Shown: positions 1 through 11,220, counted from the stretch's first letter. The stretch: DNA of 64,000 nt from Hyphomicrobiales bacterium (GCA_900465915.1 UBKJ01000004.1:62001-126000), one strand, 5' to 3'. Notes: generated from the letters alone by a model not told the origin. Translations and numbers: made by a program.

Positions 1-1400
1 AGCGTGACCGCGAATTCGCGGAACAGCCGCCCGATCACCCCGCCCATCAGCAGGATGGGAATGAAGACGGCGATGAGCGACAGGCTCATCGACAAGACGG
101 TAAAGCCGACCTCGCCCGCGCCTTTGATCGCCGCCTCGACGCGCGACAGACCGGCGGCGCGGTGGCGGGCGATGTTCTCCAGCACCACGATGGCGTCGTC
201 GACCACGAAGCCGGTGGCGATGGTCAGCGCCATCAGCGACAGGTTGTCGAGGCTGAAGCCCAGGAGATACATGACCGCCAGCGTGCCGACCAGCGACACG
301 GGCACGGCGACGATCGGCACCAGCGTCGAGCGCGCGTCGCGCAGGAAGGCGAAGACCACCAGGATGACGAGGCCGATGGCGATCATCAGCGTCGTCTCGA
401 CCTCATGCAGCGAGGCGCGGATGGTGGTGGAGCGGTCGTTGGCCAATGCGATGTCGATGGCCGGCGAGATCGAGGCCTTGAGGTTGGGCAGCATCGCCTT
501 CACCCGGTCGACCGTGTCGATGATGTTGGCGTTGGGCGAGCGGTAGAGCGTGACCAGCACCGCCGGCTTGCCGTTGGCGAGGCCGGCGTTGCGCAGGTTC
601 TCGACCGAATCGATCACCTCGCCGACATCGGTCAGCCGCACCGGCGCGCCGTCGCGATAGGCGACGATCAGCGAGGCGTAGTCCTTGGCCGAGCGGCCCT
701 GGTCGTTGGCGTAGAGCTGGTAGCGCCGCTCGCCCACGTCGACCGCGCCCTTGGGGCTGTTGGCGTTGGCGGAGGCGAGCGCGGCGCGCACGTCCTCCAA
801 TCCGATGCCGTATTTGTAAAGCGCCTGTGGGATCAGCTCGACGCGCACGGCGGGCAGCGAGCTGCCGCCGACCGACACTTCGCCGATGCCCTCCACCTGC
901 GACAGCTTCTGCGCCAGCACCGTGGAGGCGGCGTCGAAGACCGCGCCCTTGCCGAGCGTGTCGGAAGTGAGCGCGAGGATGAGGATCGGCGCGTCGGCGG
1001 GGTTGACCTTGCGGTAGGTCGGGTTGGAGCGCAGGCTGGTCGGCAGGTCGGCGCGCGCGGCGTTGATCGCCGCCTGCACGTCGCGCGCCGCGCCGTCGAT
1101 GTCGCGGTCGAGGCCGAATTGCAGCGTGATGCGCGCGCCGCCGACGCTGCTGGATGAGGTCATCTCGTTGACGTCGGCGATCTGGCCCAGATGCCGCTCC
1201 AGCGGGCTCGCCACCGTGTTGGCCATAACGTCGGGGCTGGCGCCCGGCAGCGAGGCGCGCACCGAGATGACCGGATAGTCCACCGCCGGCAAAGGCGCCA
1301 CCGGCAGCAGCGGAAAGGCCACCAGCCCCGCCATCATCATGCCGAAGGTCAGGAGCGTGGTTGCGACGGGACGGCGGATGAAGGGGGCGGAGAGGTTCAT
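1..1400 (-). CDS. mdtC: RND efflux pump inner-membrane transporter, MdtC-like (partial, C-terminus outside window)
   Basis: Inner-membrane proton/drug antiporter of the AcrB (RND) superfamily. The minus-strand frame opens with ATG at 1398-1400 and stays open to the window edge, giving the first 466 or so of about 1,030 residues. The product begins [17 protein letters not shown], with the first membrane helix there, followed by the periplasmic porter region and then the helix run with the family motif around [14 protein letters not shown]. Its ATG overlaps the stop of the upstream transporter gene (ATGA), so the two are translationally coupled. Two adjacent but different RND permeases behind one adaptor is the MdtABC arrangement, in which MdtB and MdtC form a mixed trimer. 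Substrates cannot be read from sequence. The rest of the gene lies beyond base 1. Confidence 0.9.
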   Translation of the reverse strand, partial: MNLSAPFIRRPVATTLLTFGMMMAGLVAFPLLPVAPLPAVDYPVISVRASLPGASPDVMANTVASPLERHLGQIADVNEMTSSSSVGGARITLQFGLDRDIDGAARDVQAAINAARADLPTSLRSNPTYRKVNPADAPILILALTSDTLGKGAVFDAASTVLAQKLSQVEGIGEVSVGGSSLPAVRVELIPQALYKYGIGLEDVRAALASANANSPKGAVDVGERRYQLYANDQGRSAKDYASLIVAYRDGAPVRLTDVGEVIDSVENLRNAGLANGKPAVLVTLYRSPNANIIDTVDRVKAMLPNLKASISPAIDIALANDRSTTIRASLHEVETTLMIAIGLVILVVFAFLRDARSTLVPIVAVPVSLVGTLAVMYLLGFSLDNLSLMALTIATGFVVDDAIVVLENIARHRAAGLSRVEAAIKGAGEVGFTVLSMSLSLIAVFIPILLMGGVIGRLFREFAVT

Positions 1401-4400
1401 GCGCCGCCTTCCGCAGGCGCCGCGCGCCGGCCCCGGAAACGCGCCGACAGCCGGTCGAACCAGAGATAGATCACCGGCGTGGTGAAGAGCGTCAGCATCT
1501 GGCTGAACAGGAGGCCGCCGATGATGCTGACGCCGAGCGGCTGGCGCAGCTCGGAGCCAACGCCGCTCCCCAGCATCAGCGGCAGCGCGCCCAGCATGGC
1601 GGCGAGCGTGGTCATCAGGATCGGGCGGAAGCGCAAAAGGCACGCCTGGTGGATGGCGGCGCGCGGCGACAAGCCCTCCTCGCGCTGCGCCTCGAGCGCG
1701 AAGTCGATCATCATGATGGCGTTCTTCTTCACGATGCCGATCAGGAGGATGACGCCGATGATGGCGATGATGGTCAGGCTCTGCCCGTCGGCCATCAGAG
1801 CCAGCAGCGCGCCGATGCCGGCGGAGGGCAGCGTGGACAGGATGGTGACCGGATGGACGAAGCTCTCATAGAGCACGCCCAGCACGATATAGACCGTGAT
1901 CAGCGCCGCCAGCACCAGATAGAGCTGGTTGCCGAGCGAGGTCTGGAAGGCGCGCGCCGCGCCCTGGAAGGTGGTGACGATGCTCGGCGGCATGCCGAGC
2001 TCCGCCTCGGCCTGCTCGATCGCCTCGACCGCCGAGCCGAGCGCCGCGCCTTCCGCGAGGTTGAACGAGACCGTGGTGGCCGGGAACTGGCCCATATGGG
2101 TGATCTGCAAGGGCATGGTCTCGATGCGTGGCTTGGCCACGACCGACAAGGGCACCGGCGCGCCGCCGGTCGAATTGGGCAGGTAGATCGAGGACAGCGC
2201 CTTCAGCGAGCCTTGCAGCGCGGGCGAGGCCTCCAGCACGACGCGATACTGGCTCGACGTGGTGAAGATGGTGGAGACGATGCGCTGGCCGAAGGCGTCG
2301 TAGAGCGCGTTGTCGACGGTGGCGGGCGTGACGCCGAAGCGCGCCGCCTGGTCGCGGTCGATGTCGATATAGACGGCGAGGCCGTTGTTGGAGAGGTCGC
2401 TGGCGACGTCCGACAGCTGCGGCAGTTGCTGGAGGCGCTCGACCAGCTTCGGCGTCCATTCGGCCAGCTCGTCGGCGCTCGCGTCCTGCAGCACGAACTG
2501 GTACTGGGTGCGGCTGACCGTGCCGTCGATGGTGAGGTCCTGCACCGGCTGGAGATAGAGCCGCACGCCGCTGAGATCGGCCGCCGCGTCGTTGATGCGG
2601 GCGATGACCGTGGACATGGGGGCGGAGCGCGTCCCGTGCGGCTTGAGGTTGATCAGCATGCGGCCGACATTGAGCGTGGCGTTGGTGCCGTCGACGCCGA
2701 TGAAGGAGGACAGGCTTTCGACGTCCGGGTCCTTCAGGACCACCGCCGCCGCCTTGCGCTGCGCCTCGGCCATGGCGGCGTAGGAGACGGATTGCGGCGC
2801 CTCGGTGATGGCCTGGATGACGCCGGTGTCCTGCTGCGGGAAGAAATCCTTGGGAATGACGACGTAGAGCGCGCCGGTGACGACCAGCGTCAGCGCCGCC
2901 ACGGCCAGCATGAAGGGCTGGCGGTCGAGCGTCCAGCCTAGCGCGCGGTCGTAGCCGCGGATGACCCATTCGAAGAAATCGTGGCTGGCGCGCTGGAAGG
3001 CGTTCTCCTTGACCTCCGCCGCCGGCTTCAAAAGCTTGGCGCAGGCCATCGGCACCAGCGTCAGCGACACCACGGCCGAGATGAGGATCGTGGTGGCGAG
3101 GGTGACGGAGAATTCGCGGAACAGCCGCCCGACCACGTCGCCCATGAACAGAAGCGGGATCAGCACCGCGATCAGCGACACGGTCAGCGAGATGATGGTG
3201 AAGCCGATCTGCTCCGAGCCCTTCAGCGCCGCTTCTAGCGGGGAATGGCCCTCCTCGATATAGCGCGAGATGTTCTCGATGACGACGATGGCGTCGTCGA
3301 CCACGAAGCCGGTGGCGATGGTCAGCGCCATCAGCGACAGGTTGTCGAGGCTGTAGCCGAAGAGATACATCACCCCGAGCGTGCCCACCAGCGACAGCGG
3401 CACGGAGAGGCTGGGGATCAGCGTGGCGCGCGCGCTGCGCAAAAAGACGAAGATCACCAGCACCACGAGGAGGATGGCGAGGCCCAGCTCGTATTCCACG
3501 TCGCGGACCGAGGCGCGGATGGTGGTGGTGCGGTCGGTCAGCACCTGCACCTCGACCGCGCCGGGCAACGAGGCCTGCAATTCGGGCAGCATGGCCTTGA
3601 CGCGGTCCACCACCTCGATGACGTTGGCGCCCGGCTGGCGCTGGATGTTCATGATCAGCGCCGGGGTGTCGTTCATCCAGGCGCCGAGCTTGTCGTTCTC
3701 GGCCCCGTCGATCACGTCGCCGACGTCGCTCAGCCGCACCGGAGCGCCGTTGCGATAGGCCACGATCAGCGACAGATACTGGCGCGGATCGCTGAGCTGG
3801 TCGTTGGCGTTGACCGTATAGGCGCGCGACGGGCCGTCGAAATTGCCCTTGGGCGTGTTGACGTTGGCGCTGCCGAGCGTGGTGCGCAGGTCGTCGAGAT
3901 TGAGGCCGTAGGCGGCGAGCTTGCGCGGGTCGGCCTGGATGCGCACGGCGGGGCGCTGGCCGCCGCTCAAGGTGACGAGGCCGACGCCCGACACCTGCGA
4001 GATTTTTTGCGCCAGCCGCGTGTCGGCCAGCTGCTGCACGTCGCGCAGCGGCATGGTGGCCGAGGTGAGGCCCAGCGTCAGCACCGGCGCGTCGGCCGGG
4101 TTGACCTTGGCGTAGACCGGCGGCGCCGGCAGGTCGGAGGGCAGCAGGTTGCCGGCGGCGTTGATGGCGGCCTGCACCTCCTGCTCGGCCACGTCGAGCG
4201 AGATATCGAGGTTGAATTGCAGCGTGATGACAGAGGCGCCGGCCGAACTGACCGAATTCATCTGCGCCAGATTGGCGATCTGGCCGAGCTGCACCTCCAA
4301 GGGCGCCGTCACCGACGAGGTCATCACGTCGGGGCTCGCGCCGGGATAGAGCGTCTGCACCTGGATCGTCGGGTAATCGACCTCCGGCAGCGCCGAGACG

Positions 4401-4498
4401 GGCAGGAACTGGTAGGCCAGCACGCCCGACAGCATGATCGCCACCATCATCAGCGTGGTGGCGATCGGCCGGAGGATGAAAAGGCGCGACGGGTTCAT
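1397..4498 (-). CDS. mdtB: RND efflux pump inner-membrane transporter, MdtB-like
   Basis: Complete 1,033-residue RND transporter, a normal length for the AcrB/MdtB family. It begins [18 protein letters not shown] and has the first membrane helix, the porter domain, the helix block with [19 protein letters not shown], a second periplasmic half and the final helices ([19 protein letters not shown]). The acidic pair DD in the VVDD motif belongs to the proton-relay region of the family. The start overlaps the adaptor gene stop by ATGA, and its own stop overlaps the next permease start. It resembles its downstream neighbour closely enough to suggest an old duplication. Its probable role is drug or bile-salt-like export together with MdtA, MdtC and an outer-membrane channel encoded elsewhere. 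Confidence 0.93.
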   Translation of the reverse strand: MNPSRLFILRPIATTLMMVAIMLSGVLAYQFLPVSALPEVDYPTIQVQTLYPGASPDVMTSSVTAPLEVQLGQIANLAQMNSVSSAGASVITLQFNLDISLDVAEQEVQAAINAAGNLLPSDLPAPPVYAKVNPADAPVLTLGLTSATMPLRDVQQLADTRLAQKISQVSGVGLVTLSGGQRPAVRIQADPRKLAAYGLNLDDLRTTLGSANVNTPKGNFDGPSRAYTVNANDQLSDPRQYLSLIVAYRNGAPVRLSDVGDVIDGAENDKLGAWMNDTPALIMNIQRQPGANVIEVVDRVKAMLPELQASLPGAVEVQVLTDRTTTIRASVRDVEYELGLAILLVVLVIFVFLRSARATLIPSLSVPLSLVGTLGVMYLFGYSLDNLSLMALTIATGFVVDDAIVVIENISRYIEEGHSPLEAALKGSEQIGFTIISLTVSLIAVLIPLLFMGDVVGRLFREFSVTLATTILISAVVSLTLVPMACAKLLKPAAEVKENAFQRASHDFFEWVIRGYDRALGWTLDRQPFMLAVAALTLVVTGALYVVIPKDFFPQQDTGVIQAITEAPQSVSYAAMAEAQRKAAAVVLKDPDVESLSSFIGVDGTNATLNVGRMLINLKPHGTRSAPMSTVIARINDAAADLSGVRLYLQPVQDLTIDGTVSRTQYQFVLQDASADELAEWTPKLVERLQQLPQLSDVASDLSNNGLAVYIDIDRDQAARFGVTPATVDNALYDAFGQRIVSTIFTTSSQYRVVLEASPALQGSLKALSSIYLPNSTGGAPVPLSVVAKPRIETMPLQITHMGQFPATTVSFNLAEGAALGSAVEAIEQAEAELGMPPSIVTTFQGAARAFQTSLGNQLYLVLAALITVYIVLGVLYESFVHPVTILSTLPSAGIGALLALMADGQSLTIIAIIGVILLIGIVKKNAIMMIDFALEAQREEGLSPRAAIHQACLLRFRPILMTTLAAMLGALPLMLGSGVGSELRQPLGVSIIGGLLFSQMLTLFTTPVIYLWFDRLSARFRGRRAAPAEGGA

Positions 4499-5958
4499 TG
4501 CGGTTGCGCCGCCCCCGAGCCGTCGTTTGCGCCCTTGCTCCCGCCGTCATGGCGGCGATGGCCGCCCTGCTCGCCGTTCTGGCCGTGGCGATGCTTGCGC
4601 GCGGCGCCGTCCGCGGGCTTGTCCGGGCTCGGCGCGTCCTGCGTGGGCGCGGCTTCAGCGGGGGCGGCTTGCGCCTTGTCGTCGCGAACGTTGATCTTCA
4701 TGCCCTCGCGCAGCTTGTCGGCGCCGTCGACCACCATCCGGTCGCCGGCGGCGAGGCCGGACAGGATCTCGACCCGCTCGCCGTCGGTCACGCCGGTCTC
4801 GATCTTGCGCACCGCGACCGTGTCGTCGGCGCCGATCAGGTAGACGAAGGTTCCCGGCACGCCGCGCTGGATCGCCGCCGCCGGCGCGATGACGGCGTCC
4901 TTGTGCTGGTCGACCAGCAATTCGACATTGACGAACTGGTTGGGGAACAGCGCCCGGTCGGCGTTGTCGAAGGCGGCCTTGAGCTTGATCGTGCCGGTGG
5001 AGGTGTCGATCTGGCTGTCGAAGGCGGCGAGCTTGCCCGTGGCGAGCCTGGCGCCGCCGCCGCGGTCGAAGGCGGTGACCTGCAATTGCGCGCCCTGTTT
5101 GATCCGCGCCGCGATGGCCGGCAGCTGGTCCTCCGGCACGGTGAAGACGACGCTGATCGGCTGCAACTGGGTGATGACGACGAGGCCGCTGGCGTCGCCC
5201 GGCGTGACGTAATTGCCCTCATCGACCTGGCGCAGGCCGGCGCGCCCGTCGACGGGGGCGAGAATCCGGCAATAAGCGAGGTTCACCTGCGCCGCCTGCA
5301 CCGCCGCCTGGTCGGCCGCGACCGTGCCGGTATATTGGGCGACGAGCGCGTTCTGCGCGTCGAGCGTCTGGCGGGCGACGGCGTTCTGCGCCGCCAGCCC
5401 CTTGTAGCGGTCGAGATCGACCTTGGCCCCGGCGAGCAGCGCCTGGTCGCGCTGCAACTGGCCCTGCGCCTGCGCCAGCGCCGCCTGATAGGGGCGCGGA
5501 TCGATCTCGGCCAGAAGGTCGCCCTTCTTGACCTCCTGCCCCTCGGCGAAATCGACGGCGATGAGCTGTCCGCTGATCTGCGGCCGCACGGTGACGGTGG
5601 TGAGCGAGGTGACGGTGCCGAGCGCGTCGAGGGTCACGTCCATGACGCCCTTCTCGGCCACGGCCGCGCCGACGGAATTGGGCTGCGTCATCCGCCGGTG
5701 ATGCGCGGGCTGGCCGGCCGGCTGCGGTCGCTGCCAGAAATAGGCGGCGAGCCCGCCCACCACCAGCAGGAACACCAACCAGGGCAGCCATCCGCGCCGG
5801 CGCGGCGCCGCCGTTTCGACGGGCGCCGGCTGCTTGTCCGCCCTGGTCGCGGTCACGGGTGCTTCGGCCTGGTGACCGTTTTCGGAGGGCGGCATGTCCA
5901 TCGGCGATCTTTCGGATGCGTTTTCCGAAGTCTTAGAAGCGGGGCCGGACAGGGTCAA
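4495..5958 (-). CDS. mdtA: RND efflux periplasmic adaptor, MdtA-like
   Basis: Membrane-fusion protein that links the RND permease to the outer-membrane channel. The longest reading begins with TTG at 5958 (487 aa). An ATG at 5901 (MDMPPSENG) with a GAAAG upstream is an alternative, and neither ribosome site is strong. A basic stretch, RRRGWLPWL, leads into one N-terminal membrane anchor, followed by the biotinyl-lipoyl-like half motifs, an alpha-hairpin ([13 protein letters not shown]) and the beta-barrel domain typical of HlyD/AcrA proteins. The last 60 or so residues are unusual: a low-complexity tail rich in Pro, Ala, Asp and then His, Lys, Arg and Gly ([20 protein letters not shown]). First gene of a leftward operon with the two permeases. 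No linked regulator is visible. Confidence 0.9.
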   Translation of the reverse strand: MTLSGPASKTSENASERSPMDMPPSENGHQAEAPVTATRADKQPAPVETAAPRRRGWLPWLVFLLVVGGLAAYFWQRPQPAGQPAHHRRMTQPNSVGAAVAEKGVMDVTLDALGTVTSLTTVTVRPQISGQLIAVDFAEGQEVKKGDLLAEIDPRPYQAALAQAQGQLQRDQALLAGAKVDLDRYKGLAAQNAVARQTLDAQNALVAQYTGTVAADQAAVQAAQVNLAYCRILAPVDGRAGLRQVDEGNYVTPGDASGLVVITQLQPISVVFTVPEDQLPAIAARIKQGAQLQVTAFDRGGGARLATGKLAAFDSQIDTSTGTIKLKAAFDNADRALFPNQFVNVELLVDQHKDAVIAPAAAIQRGVPGTFVYLIGADDTVAVRKIETGVTDGERVEILSGLAAGDRMVVDGADKLREGMKINVRDDKAQAAPAEAAPTQDAPSPDKPADGAARKHRHGQNGEQGGHRRHDGGSKGANDGSGAAQPQ

Positions 5959-6284
5959 ATTAACTTTTCAGGAGCGGCGCCCGCGCGCCCGATACCCCTT
6001 CTTCTCCACAGGAAATAGCGCCGGTTTGCACGGATTTTGCGCGTAGATCAGGTGAAACTCCGTCGAGCAGATTCAAGTTTAATCGCGCCAAACGAAAAAA
6101 ACGCCTTGCTGTATTCGCGTTGACGTCTGAACATCCTCGAATCAACAGATCAAACGAACGGATGAAGAACAATCTGTGCCAGATTTGCGCCACCAAGCAC
6201 GCCAATCGCTACGCGCGAGCGCACATTTGCTCCCTTCCATGCATAGGAAAGAGGCCAAACCTTCGTTTATTTTCAAGGAGGCGC
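5959..6284. other. Intergenic region upstream of mdtA, no gene recognised
   Basis: This 326-base gap separates the efflux operon (leftward) from tRNA-Thr (also leftward). It is less GC-rich than its surroundings, with an A-run around 6093-6103. It should hold the promoter and any operator of mdtABC. A short minus-strand frame of 81 codons runs through it, but it has no recognisable domain and no convincing ribosome site, so I treat it as non-coding. I found no inverted repeat strong enough to name as an operator. Confidence 0.5.
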
Positions 6285-6359
<75 letters not shown>

Positions 6360-6463
6360 ATTCTCTTGAGCGCGGCGGACTTCTGCCATATCAATTCGCA
6401 AATCGCAAGCCGGTGATCGCATTTCTTTTCAGATAATGTGGAAATTGTCCCCGGCGGGCCGCG

Positions 6464-6487
6464 AAGCCCGCTTTTCGCGGGCTTTTT
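6464..6487 (+). terminator. Rho-independent terminator on the plus strand
   Basis: Arms AGCCCGC (6465-6471) and GCGGGCT (6477-6483) enclose loop TTTTC and run into a T tract. Polarity is plus. No plus-strand gene is visible for the preceding 6.4 kb, so it terminates either an unannotated short transcript or antisense read-through from the tRNA region. Confidence 0.6.
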
Positions 6488-6506
6488 CCCGTAGTAAACC
6501 CAATCC

Positions 6507-6698
6507 ATGAGCGAAAAGACCGAAGATCACGACGCCCACAGCCCCGCCGCGCAGCGCAAAAAGCGGCTGGCCGAGCAGCTGCGCGCGAATCTGATGCGGC
6601 GCAAGGCGCAGACGCGCTCGCGCCGCGCCGGCGAGGCCGACCAGCGCGACGAGGGCATCGACGTCGCGCATAAAGACGCCGGCGAGGACGAAAACTAA
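6507..6698 (+). CDS. Small conserved hypothetical protein upstream of murA
   Basis: A 63-residue, highly charged soluble protein without membrane segment or signal peptide. The core, AAQRKKRLAEQLRANLMRRK, is predicted helical and basic, and the C-terminus is acidic. Similar short proteins with a KKRLAEQLRANL-type helix occur just before murA in other Hyphomicrobiales, as I recall it. That position and the plausible codon use are the reasons for calling it a gene. Function is unknown. A basic helix with an acidic tail could bind nucleic acid or a ribosomal partner, but nothing here proves it. It sits 230 bases before murA and is probably transcribed separately from it. Confidence 0.65.
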   Translation: MSEKTEDHDAHSPAAQRKKRLAEQLRANLMRRKAQTRSRRAGEADQRDEGIDVAHKDAGEDEN

Positions 6699-6733
6699 GC
6701 CGAAAGGCTGGCGCGCAGGCCGCAAAGCCTTCC

Positions 6734-6762
6734 TTGAAGATGGCGGGAGGCTGCGGTAAAAG
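6734..6762 (+). promoter_or_regulatory. Candidate sigma-70 promoter for murA
   Basis: TTGAAG at 6734-6739 and TAAAAG at 6757-6762 are separated by 17 bases in the non-coding stretch before murA. The -35 is good and the -10 moderate. Sequence inspection only. Confidence 0.3.
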
Positions 6763-6927
6763 CAGGCAACCGTTCCGGGCGGCTTCAGCCGGGCGATCGT
6801 GATTCGCCGTTCAGACGCAATTCCGCCGCGGGACCAGTCATTTTATGAGACGCCGCCACCGCGCCCTCGCCGGCTGCGGATCAGGGCGCAATTACCGGGC
6901 CGCCTCGCGCCCAGAAGGTGAAACGAC

Positions 6928-8217
6928 ATGGATCGCATCAAAATCGTCGGCGGCAATAAGCTCAACGGCGTCATCCCCATCTCCGGCGCCAAGAACGCCG
7001 CCCTGCCGCTGATGATCGCCTCGCTGCTGACCGACGACACGCTGACGCTCGAAAACGTGCCGCATCTGGCCGACGTCGAGCAGCTGGTGCGCATCCTCAG
7101 CAATCACGGCGTCGACTATTCCGTCAACGGCCGCCGCGAGCACCAGGACGGCGCCTATTCGCGCACCATCCATTTCACCGCCCGCAACATCGTCACCACC
7201 ACCGCGCCCTATGAGCTGGTCTCCAAGATGCGCGCCAGCTTCTGGGTCATCGGGCCGCTGCTGGCCCGCATGGGCGAGGCCAACGTCTCGCTGCCGGGCG
7301 GCTGCGCCATCGGCACGCGCCCCGTCGACCTGCTGCTCGAGAGCCTGCAGGCGCTGGGCGCCCAGATCGACATCGAGAACGGCTACGCCAAGGCGCGGGC
7401 CAAGAACGGCCTCGTCGGCGCGCGCTACGCCTTCCCGAAAGTCTCGGTCGGCGCAACCCATGTCATGATGATGGCCGCCACGCTCGCCAAGGGCGAGACG
7501 GTGATCGAGAACGCCGCGCGCGAGCCGGAAGTGGTCAACCTGGCCGACTGCCTCAACGCCATGGGCGCGCGCGTCAGCGGCGCGGGCACGAGCACCATCC
7601 GCATCGAGGGCGTCACCAGCCTGTCGGGGGCGCGCCTGCGCGTCATCCCCGACCGCATCGAGGCCGGCACCTACGCCATGGCCGTGGCCATGGCCGGCGG
7701 CGACGTGCTTCTGGAAGGCGCGCAGGAAAGCCAGCTCTCCTCGGCGCTCGACACGCTGCGCATGGCCGGGGCCGAGATCACCGAGACCAATAGCGGGCTG
7801 CGCGTGGTGCGCAACGGCCACGGCATCCAGCCGGTCGACGTGACCACCGATCCCTTCCCCGGCTTCCCCACCGACCTACAGGCGCAGTTCATGGGCCTGA
7901 TGACCAAGGCCAAGGGCACCTCGCGCATCACCGAGACGATTTTTGAGAACCGCTTCATGCACGTGCAGGAGCTGGCGCGGCTGGGCGCCCGGATCTCGCT
8001 GTCGGGTCAGACGGCCACCGTCGAGGGCGTCGACCGGCTCAACGGCGCGCAGGTGATGGCGACCGATCTGCGCGCCTCGGTGTCGCTGGTCATCGCCGGC
8101 CTCGCCGCCGAGGGCGAGACCGTGGTCAACCGCGTCTACCATCTCGACCGCGGCTTCGAGCGGCTCGAGGAGAAGCTGTCGCGCTGCGGCGCGAACGTCG
8201 AGCGCATCAGCGGGTAA
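6928..8217 (+). CDS. murA: UDP-N-acetylglucosamine 1-carboxyvinyltransferase (MurA)
   Basis: Cytoplasmic enzyme that transfers enolpyruvate from PEP to UDP-GlcNAc, the first committed step of peptidoglycan synthesis. The 429-residue product has the family length and the two-domain EPSP-synthase fold. The substrate-site pair K22-N23 (SGAKNAA) and the PEP-binding, fosfomycin-target cysteine C126 ([11 protein letters not shown]) are both present, so fosfomycin sensitivity of the enzyme itself is expected. ATG at 6928 follows GAAGGTGAAACGAC. It heads the conserved block that continues with a DUF2948 gene and hisD. Essential housekeeping gene with nothing unusual. Confidence 0.98.
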   Translation: MDRIKIVGGNKLNGVIPISGAKNAALPLMIASLLTDDTLTLENVPHLADVEQLVRILSNHGVDYSVNGRREHQDGAYSRTIHFTARNIVTTTAPYELVSKMRASFWVIGPLLARMGEANVSLPGGCAIGTRPVDLLLESLQALGAQIDIENGYAKARAKNGLVGARYAFPKVSVGATHVMMMAATLAKGETVIENAAREPEVVNLADCLNAMGARVSGAGTSTIRIEGVTSLSGARLRVIPDRIEAGTYAMAVAMAGGDVLLEGAQESQLSSALDTLRMAGAEITETNSGLRVVRNGHGIQPVDVTTDPFPGFPTDLQAQFMGLMTKAKGTSRITETIFENRFMHVQELARLGARISLSGQTATVEGVDRLNGAQVMATDLRASVSLVIAGLAAEGETVVNRVYHLDRGFERLEEKLSRCGANVERISG

Positions 8218-8326
8218 GGACCCTGGACAGCTCGGGAAAGGCCGGGCGAAAAGCTTGAAAAGCCTGTCGATTTTTTTCCCGCGCCGTGCAAAGCTGGAAA
8301 CGGATCGACAGGAATTGGTGCGGGAC

Positions 8327-8767
8327 ATGGACATGTTGAAGCTGGTGGCGCTGGACGAGGAGGATTTGCAGATCCTGTCCGCCCATCTTCAGGACGCGGT
8401 GCTCAAGGTCGGCGATCTTCATTACGTCGCGCGCGAAAAGCGCTTCATCCTCACCGCCAACCGCTTCGCATGGGAGGCGGCGAAGGGCGGCCTGTTCCGC
8501 AAGCCCGCCTATCAGCGCCGCCGCGCCGCGCTGCATTTCAACCGCGTCAACGCCGTCAAGGCGACCGGCATCGACCGCGACCAGCCGGAGACGGTGCTGT
8601 CGCTGCTGGCGATCCGCTTCGTTCCCGGCGACGCCCCGGCCGGCGCGATCGAATTGACCTTTTCCGCCGACGCCGCCATCCGCCTGGAGGTGGAATGCGT
8701 GGAGGCGCAGCTGAGCGACCTCGGCGCGGCCTGGGAGGCGGCCTCGCTGCCGCGCCACGCGCCCTGA
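8327..8767 (+). CDS. DUF2948 family protein
   Basis: A 146-residue cytoplasmic protein with no signal peptide or membrane helix. I place the start at ATG 8327 (MDMLKLVALDEEDLQIL), because homologues in this synteny block begin with this segment; an upstream in-frame start at 8255 adds a basic, unconserved leader. Conserved features are the N-terminal LKLVALDEEDL, the middle FNRVNAVKATGID and the C-terminal AIRLEVECVEAQLSDLGAAW. The family is known mainly as an alphaproteobacterial protein encoded between murA and hisD; its function is not established. The tight placement suggests co-transcription with hisD, 70 bases downstream. Confidence 0.85.
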   Translation: MDMLKLVALDEEDLQILSAHLQDAVLKVGDLHYVAREKRFILTANRFAWEAAKGGLFRKPAYQRRRAALHFNRVNAVKATGIDRDQPETVLSLLAIRFVPGDAPAGAIELTFSADAAIRLEVECVEAQLSDLGAAWEAASLPRHAP

Positions 8768-8837
8768 CGGGCCGCCTCGACAGACAAGACAGACAGACCG
8801 GCCCCTCGGCCGCCGCATGATTGAAGGAACAGCCCGC

Positions 8838-10130
8838 GTGGTGAAGACGCTTCGACAGACCGACCCGGATTTTGAGCAGGATTTCGCGGCTTTCCTGGCC
8901 GGCAAGCGCGAGGCGTCGGAGGACGTCGACCGCGCGGCGCGCGACATCGTCGAGCGCGTGCGCCGCGAGGGCGACGCGGCGCTGATCGACTTCTCCCGCC
9001 GCTTCGACCGCATCGACCTGGAGAAGACCGGCATCGCGGTGACAGAGGCCGAGATCGACGCCGCCTTCGACGCCGCACCCGCCTCCACCGTCGAGGCGCT
9101 GAAATTCGCGCGCGACCGCATCGAGAAGCACCATGCGCGGCAGGTCCCCAAGGACGACCGCTACACCGACGCGCTGGGCGTGGAGCTGGGCTCGCGCTGG
9201 ACGGCGATCGAGGCGGTCGGGCTCTATGTTCCGGGCGGCACGGCGAGCTATCCCAGCTCGGTGCTGATGAACGCCGTCCCCGCCAAGGTGGCGGGCGTCG
9301 AGCGCGTGGTCATGGTGGCGCCGGCGCCGGGCGGCGTGCTCAACCCGCTGGTGCTGGTGGCGGCGCGCCTCGCCGGCGTGTCGGAGATCTACCGCGTCGG
9401 CGGCGCGCAGGCGATCGCCGCCCTCGCCTATGGAACCGAAACCATCCGCCCGGTGGCCAAGATCGTCGGCCCCGGCAACGCCTATGTGGCGGCCGCCAAG
9501 CGCATCGTCTTCGGCACGGTCGGCATCGACATGATCGCCGGGCCGTCGGAAGTGCTGGTCGTCGCCGACCGCGACAACAATCCCGACTGGATCGCCGCCG
9601 ACCTCCTGGCCCAGGCCGAGCACGACGCGGCGGCGCAGTCGATCCTGATGACCGACGACGCCGGCTTCGCCGCCGCTGTGGAAGCGGCGGTGGAGCGGCA
9701 GTTGCGCACCCTGCCCCGCGCCGAAACGGCGCGCGCGAGCTGGCGCGACTTCGGCGCGGTGATCCTGGTCGAGGATTTCGACGCCGCCGTTCCGCTCGCC
9801 AACCGCATCGCCGCCGAGCATCTGGAGATCGCCGTCGCCGACGCGGAGGCTATGCTACCCAAAATCCGCAACGCCGGCTCGATCTTCATCGGCGGCCATA
9901 CGCCGGAGGTGATCGGCGACTATGTCGGCGGCTGCAACCACGTGCTGCCCACGGCGCGCTCGGCGCGGTTCTCGTCCGGCCTGTCGGTGCTCGATTTCAT
10001 GAAGCGCACCTCGCTGCTCAAGGTCGGGCCGGAGCAATTGCGCGCGCTCGGCCCCGCGGCGATCGACATCGCCCGCGCCGAAGGGCTGGAGGCGCACGCC
10101 CGCTCCGTCGCCGTCCGGCTCAACCTGTAA
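8838..10130 (+). CDS. hisD: Histidinol dehydrogenase (HisD)
   Basis: Oxidises L-histidinol to L-histidine in two NAD-dependent steps, ending histidine synthesis. I choose GTG 8838, giving 430 aa beginning MVKTLRQTD, because GAAGGA lies nine bases upstream and related HisD proteins start there. The in-frame ATG at 8817 has no ribosome site. Family motifs are intact: the zinc and catalytic region [12 protein letters not shown], the catalytic pair in [11 protein letters not shown], the NAD-binding stretch [14 protein letters not shown] and the C-terminal [13 protein letters not shown]. It lies apart from other his genes, as is usual in this order, followed 14 bases on by a UPF0262 gene. Confidence 0.97.
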   Translation: MVKTLRQTDPDFEQDFAAFLAGKREASEDVDRAARDIVERVRREGDAALIDFSRRFDRIDLEKTGIAVTEAEIDAAFDAAPASTVEALKFARDRIEKHHARQVPKDDRYTDALGVELGSRWTAIEAVGLYVPGGTASYPSSVLMNAVPAKVAGVERVVMVAPAPGGVLNPLVLVAARLAGVSEIYRVGGAQAIAALAYGTETIRPVAKIVGPGNAYVAAAKRIVFGTVGIDMIAGPSEVLVVADRDNNPDWIAADLLAQAEHDAAAQSILMTDDAGFAAAVEAAVERQLRTLPRAETARASWRDFGAVILVEDFDAAVPLANRIAAEHLEIAVADAEAMLPKIRNAGSIFIGGHTPEVIGDYVGGCNHVLPTARSARFSSGLSVLDFMKRTSLLKVGPEQLRALGPAAIDIARAEGLEAHARSVAVRLNL

Positions 10131-10144
10131 CGCGACGAGGCCCG

Positions 10145-10630
10145 ATGACCGAAGGCGCGCCGCCCAACGCAAGACTGATCGACATCGAGCTGGACGAATC
10201 CATCGGCCGCTCGACGCCGGACGTCGAGCACGAGCGGGCGGTGGCGATCTTCGACCTGATCGAGGAGAACAGTTTTCACCCGGTCGGCGACGTGGAGGGC
10301 GGGCCCTACAAGCTCAAGCTGGCGCTGATGGAGTCGCGGCTGATCTTCACCATCGCGCGCGAGACGGGCGAGGCGGTGGCGACGCATATCCTGTCGCTGA
10401 CGCCGCTGCGCAAGGTGGTGCGCGACTATTTCTTCGTCTGCGAAAGCTATTACGAGGCGATCCGCTCGGCCACGCCGAGCCGGATCGAGGCCATCGACAT
10501 GGGCCGGCGCGGCCTGCACAATGAAGGATCGCAAACCTTGCAGACGCGGCTCAAGGGCAAGATCGAGGTCGATTTCGATACGGCGCGCCGGCTATTCACG
10601 CTGGTGTGCGTCTTGCATTGGCGGGGCTGA
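10145..10630 (+). CDS. UPF0262 family protein
   Basis: A 161-residue soluble protein of the UPF0262 family, whose biochemical role is unknown. Recognisable segments are LIDIELDES near the N-terminus, [17 protein letters not shown], the core [17 protein letters not shown] and the C-terminal [25 protein letters not shown] ribosome site precedes ATG 10145. The family nearly always sits between hisD and the low-molecular-weight phosphatase gene in Hyphomicrobiales. Here the phosphatase GTG start lies two bases after the stop, so the two are co-translated. Confidence 0.88.
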   Translation: MTEGAPPNARLIDIELDESIGRSTPDVEHERAVAIFDLIEENSFHPVGDVEGGPYKLKLALMESRLIFTIARETGEAVATHILSLTPLRKVVRDYFFVCESYYEAIRSATPSRIEAIDMGRRGLHNEGSQTLQTRLKGKIEVDFDTARRLFTLVCVLHWRG

Positions 10631-10631
10631 C

Positions 10632-11096
10632 GTGACGACGGCGGACAGCCTCACCGACGTAAGGACGACGGCGCGCCTGCCGGGCTCGCTGCTTTTCATC
10701 TGCGGCAAGAACGCGATCCGCTCGCCCATGGCCGAGCTCCTGGCGCGCAAGATGCTGCCGCCGACGATCTATATCGCCTCGGCGGGGGTCAGCCCCGGCG
10801 AGCGCGACCCCTTCGTCGACGCGGTGCTGCTGGAGGAGGGCCTGTCGCTCGACGCGCGCCAGCCACGCGGCATCGAGGACCTGGCCGACGGCTATTTCGA
10901 CCTGATCGTGACGCTGACGCCGCTCGCCCATCATACGGTGCTTGAACGCATGCGCGGCTTTTCGGTCGACGTGGAATATTGGCCGACGCCGGACCCGACC
11001 CTGGCGCGCGGCAGCCGCGACCAGATCCTCGCCGCCTATCGCGCCGTGCGCGACAGCCTGAAACGGCGCATAGACGAGCGTTTCGGCGGCGCGTGA
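10632..11096 (+). CDS. Low-molecular-weight protein-tyrosine-phosphatase family protein
   Basis: 154 residues from GTG 10632, immediately after the UPF0262 stop; the upstream continuation of this frame lies inside the preceding gene and is rejected. The signature C-X5-R-S loop is present as [12 protein letters not shown], close to the canonical CxGNxxRSPxAE, and the general-acid region reads WPTPDPT. The fold is the small LMW-PTP/ArsC-like Rossmann fold. Members dephosphorylate tyrosine or arginine phosphate, or act as arsenate reductases; which applies here cannot be told. Its fixed place before infA is a property of this order. The loop has K and A where GNIC is common, so substrate preference may differ. 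Confidence 0.85.
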   Translation: MTTADSLTDVRTTARLPGSLLFICGKNAIRSPMAELLARKMLPPTIYIASAGVSPGERDPFVDAVLLEEGLSLDARQPRGIEDLADGYFDLIVTLTPLAHHTVLERMRGFSVDVEYWPTPDPTLARGSRDQILAAYRAVRDSLKRRIDERFGGA

Positions 11097-11111
11097 GGCA
11101 CGACAATTCGG

Positions 11112-11139
11112 TTGTTCACAAACGCCGCCTAATCATATA
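11112..11139 (+). promoter_or_regulatory. Candidate promoter for infA
   Basis: TTGTTC at 11112-11117 and CATATA at 11134-11139 (16-base spacer) lie in an AT-richer patch about 80 bases before infA. This fits a separate, strong housekeeping promoter within the block. Inspection only. Confidence 0.3.
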
Positions 11140-11220
11140 GGTTCCGCGCGAATTCAGACCGTGGCCCTTGCGGCCCAATTCATATCGAAGCCAATTCATC
11201 CAAGAAAGAACAGGTATCGC

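Noticed and set aside
5960..6205. 81-codon minus-strand frame upstream of mdtA
   Set aside because: No domain, poor start context and unlikely amino-acid pattern. Treated as intergenic.
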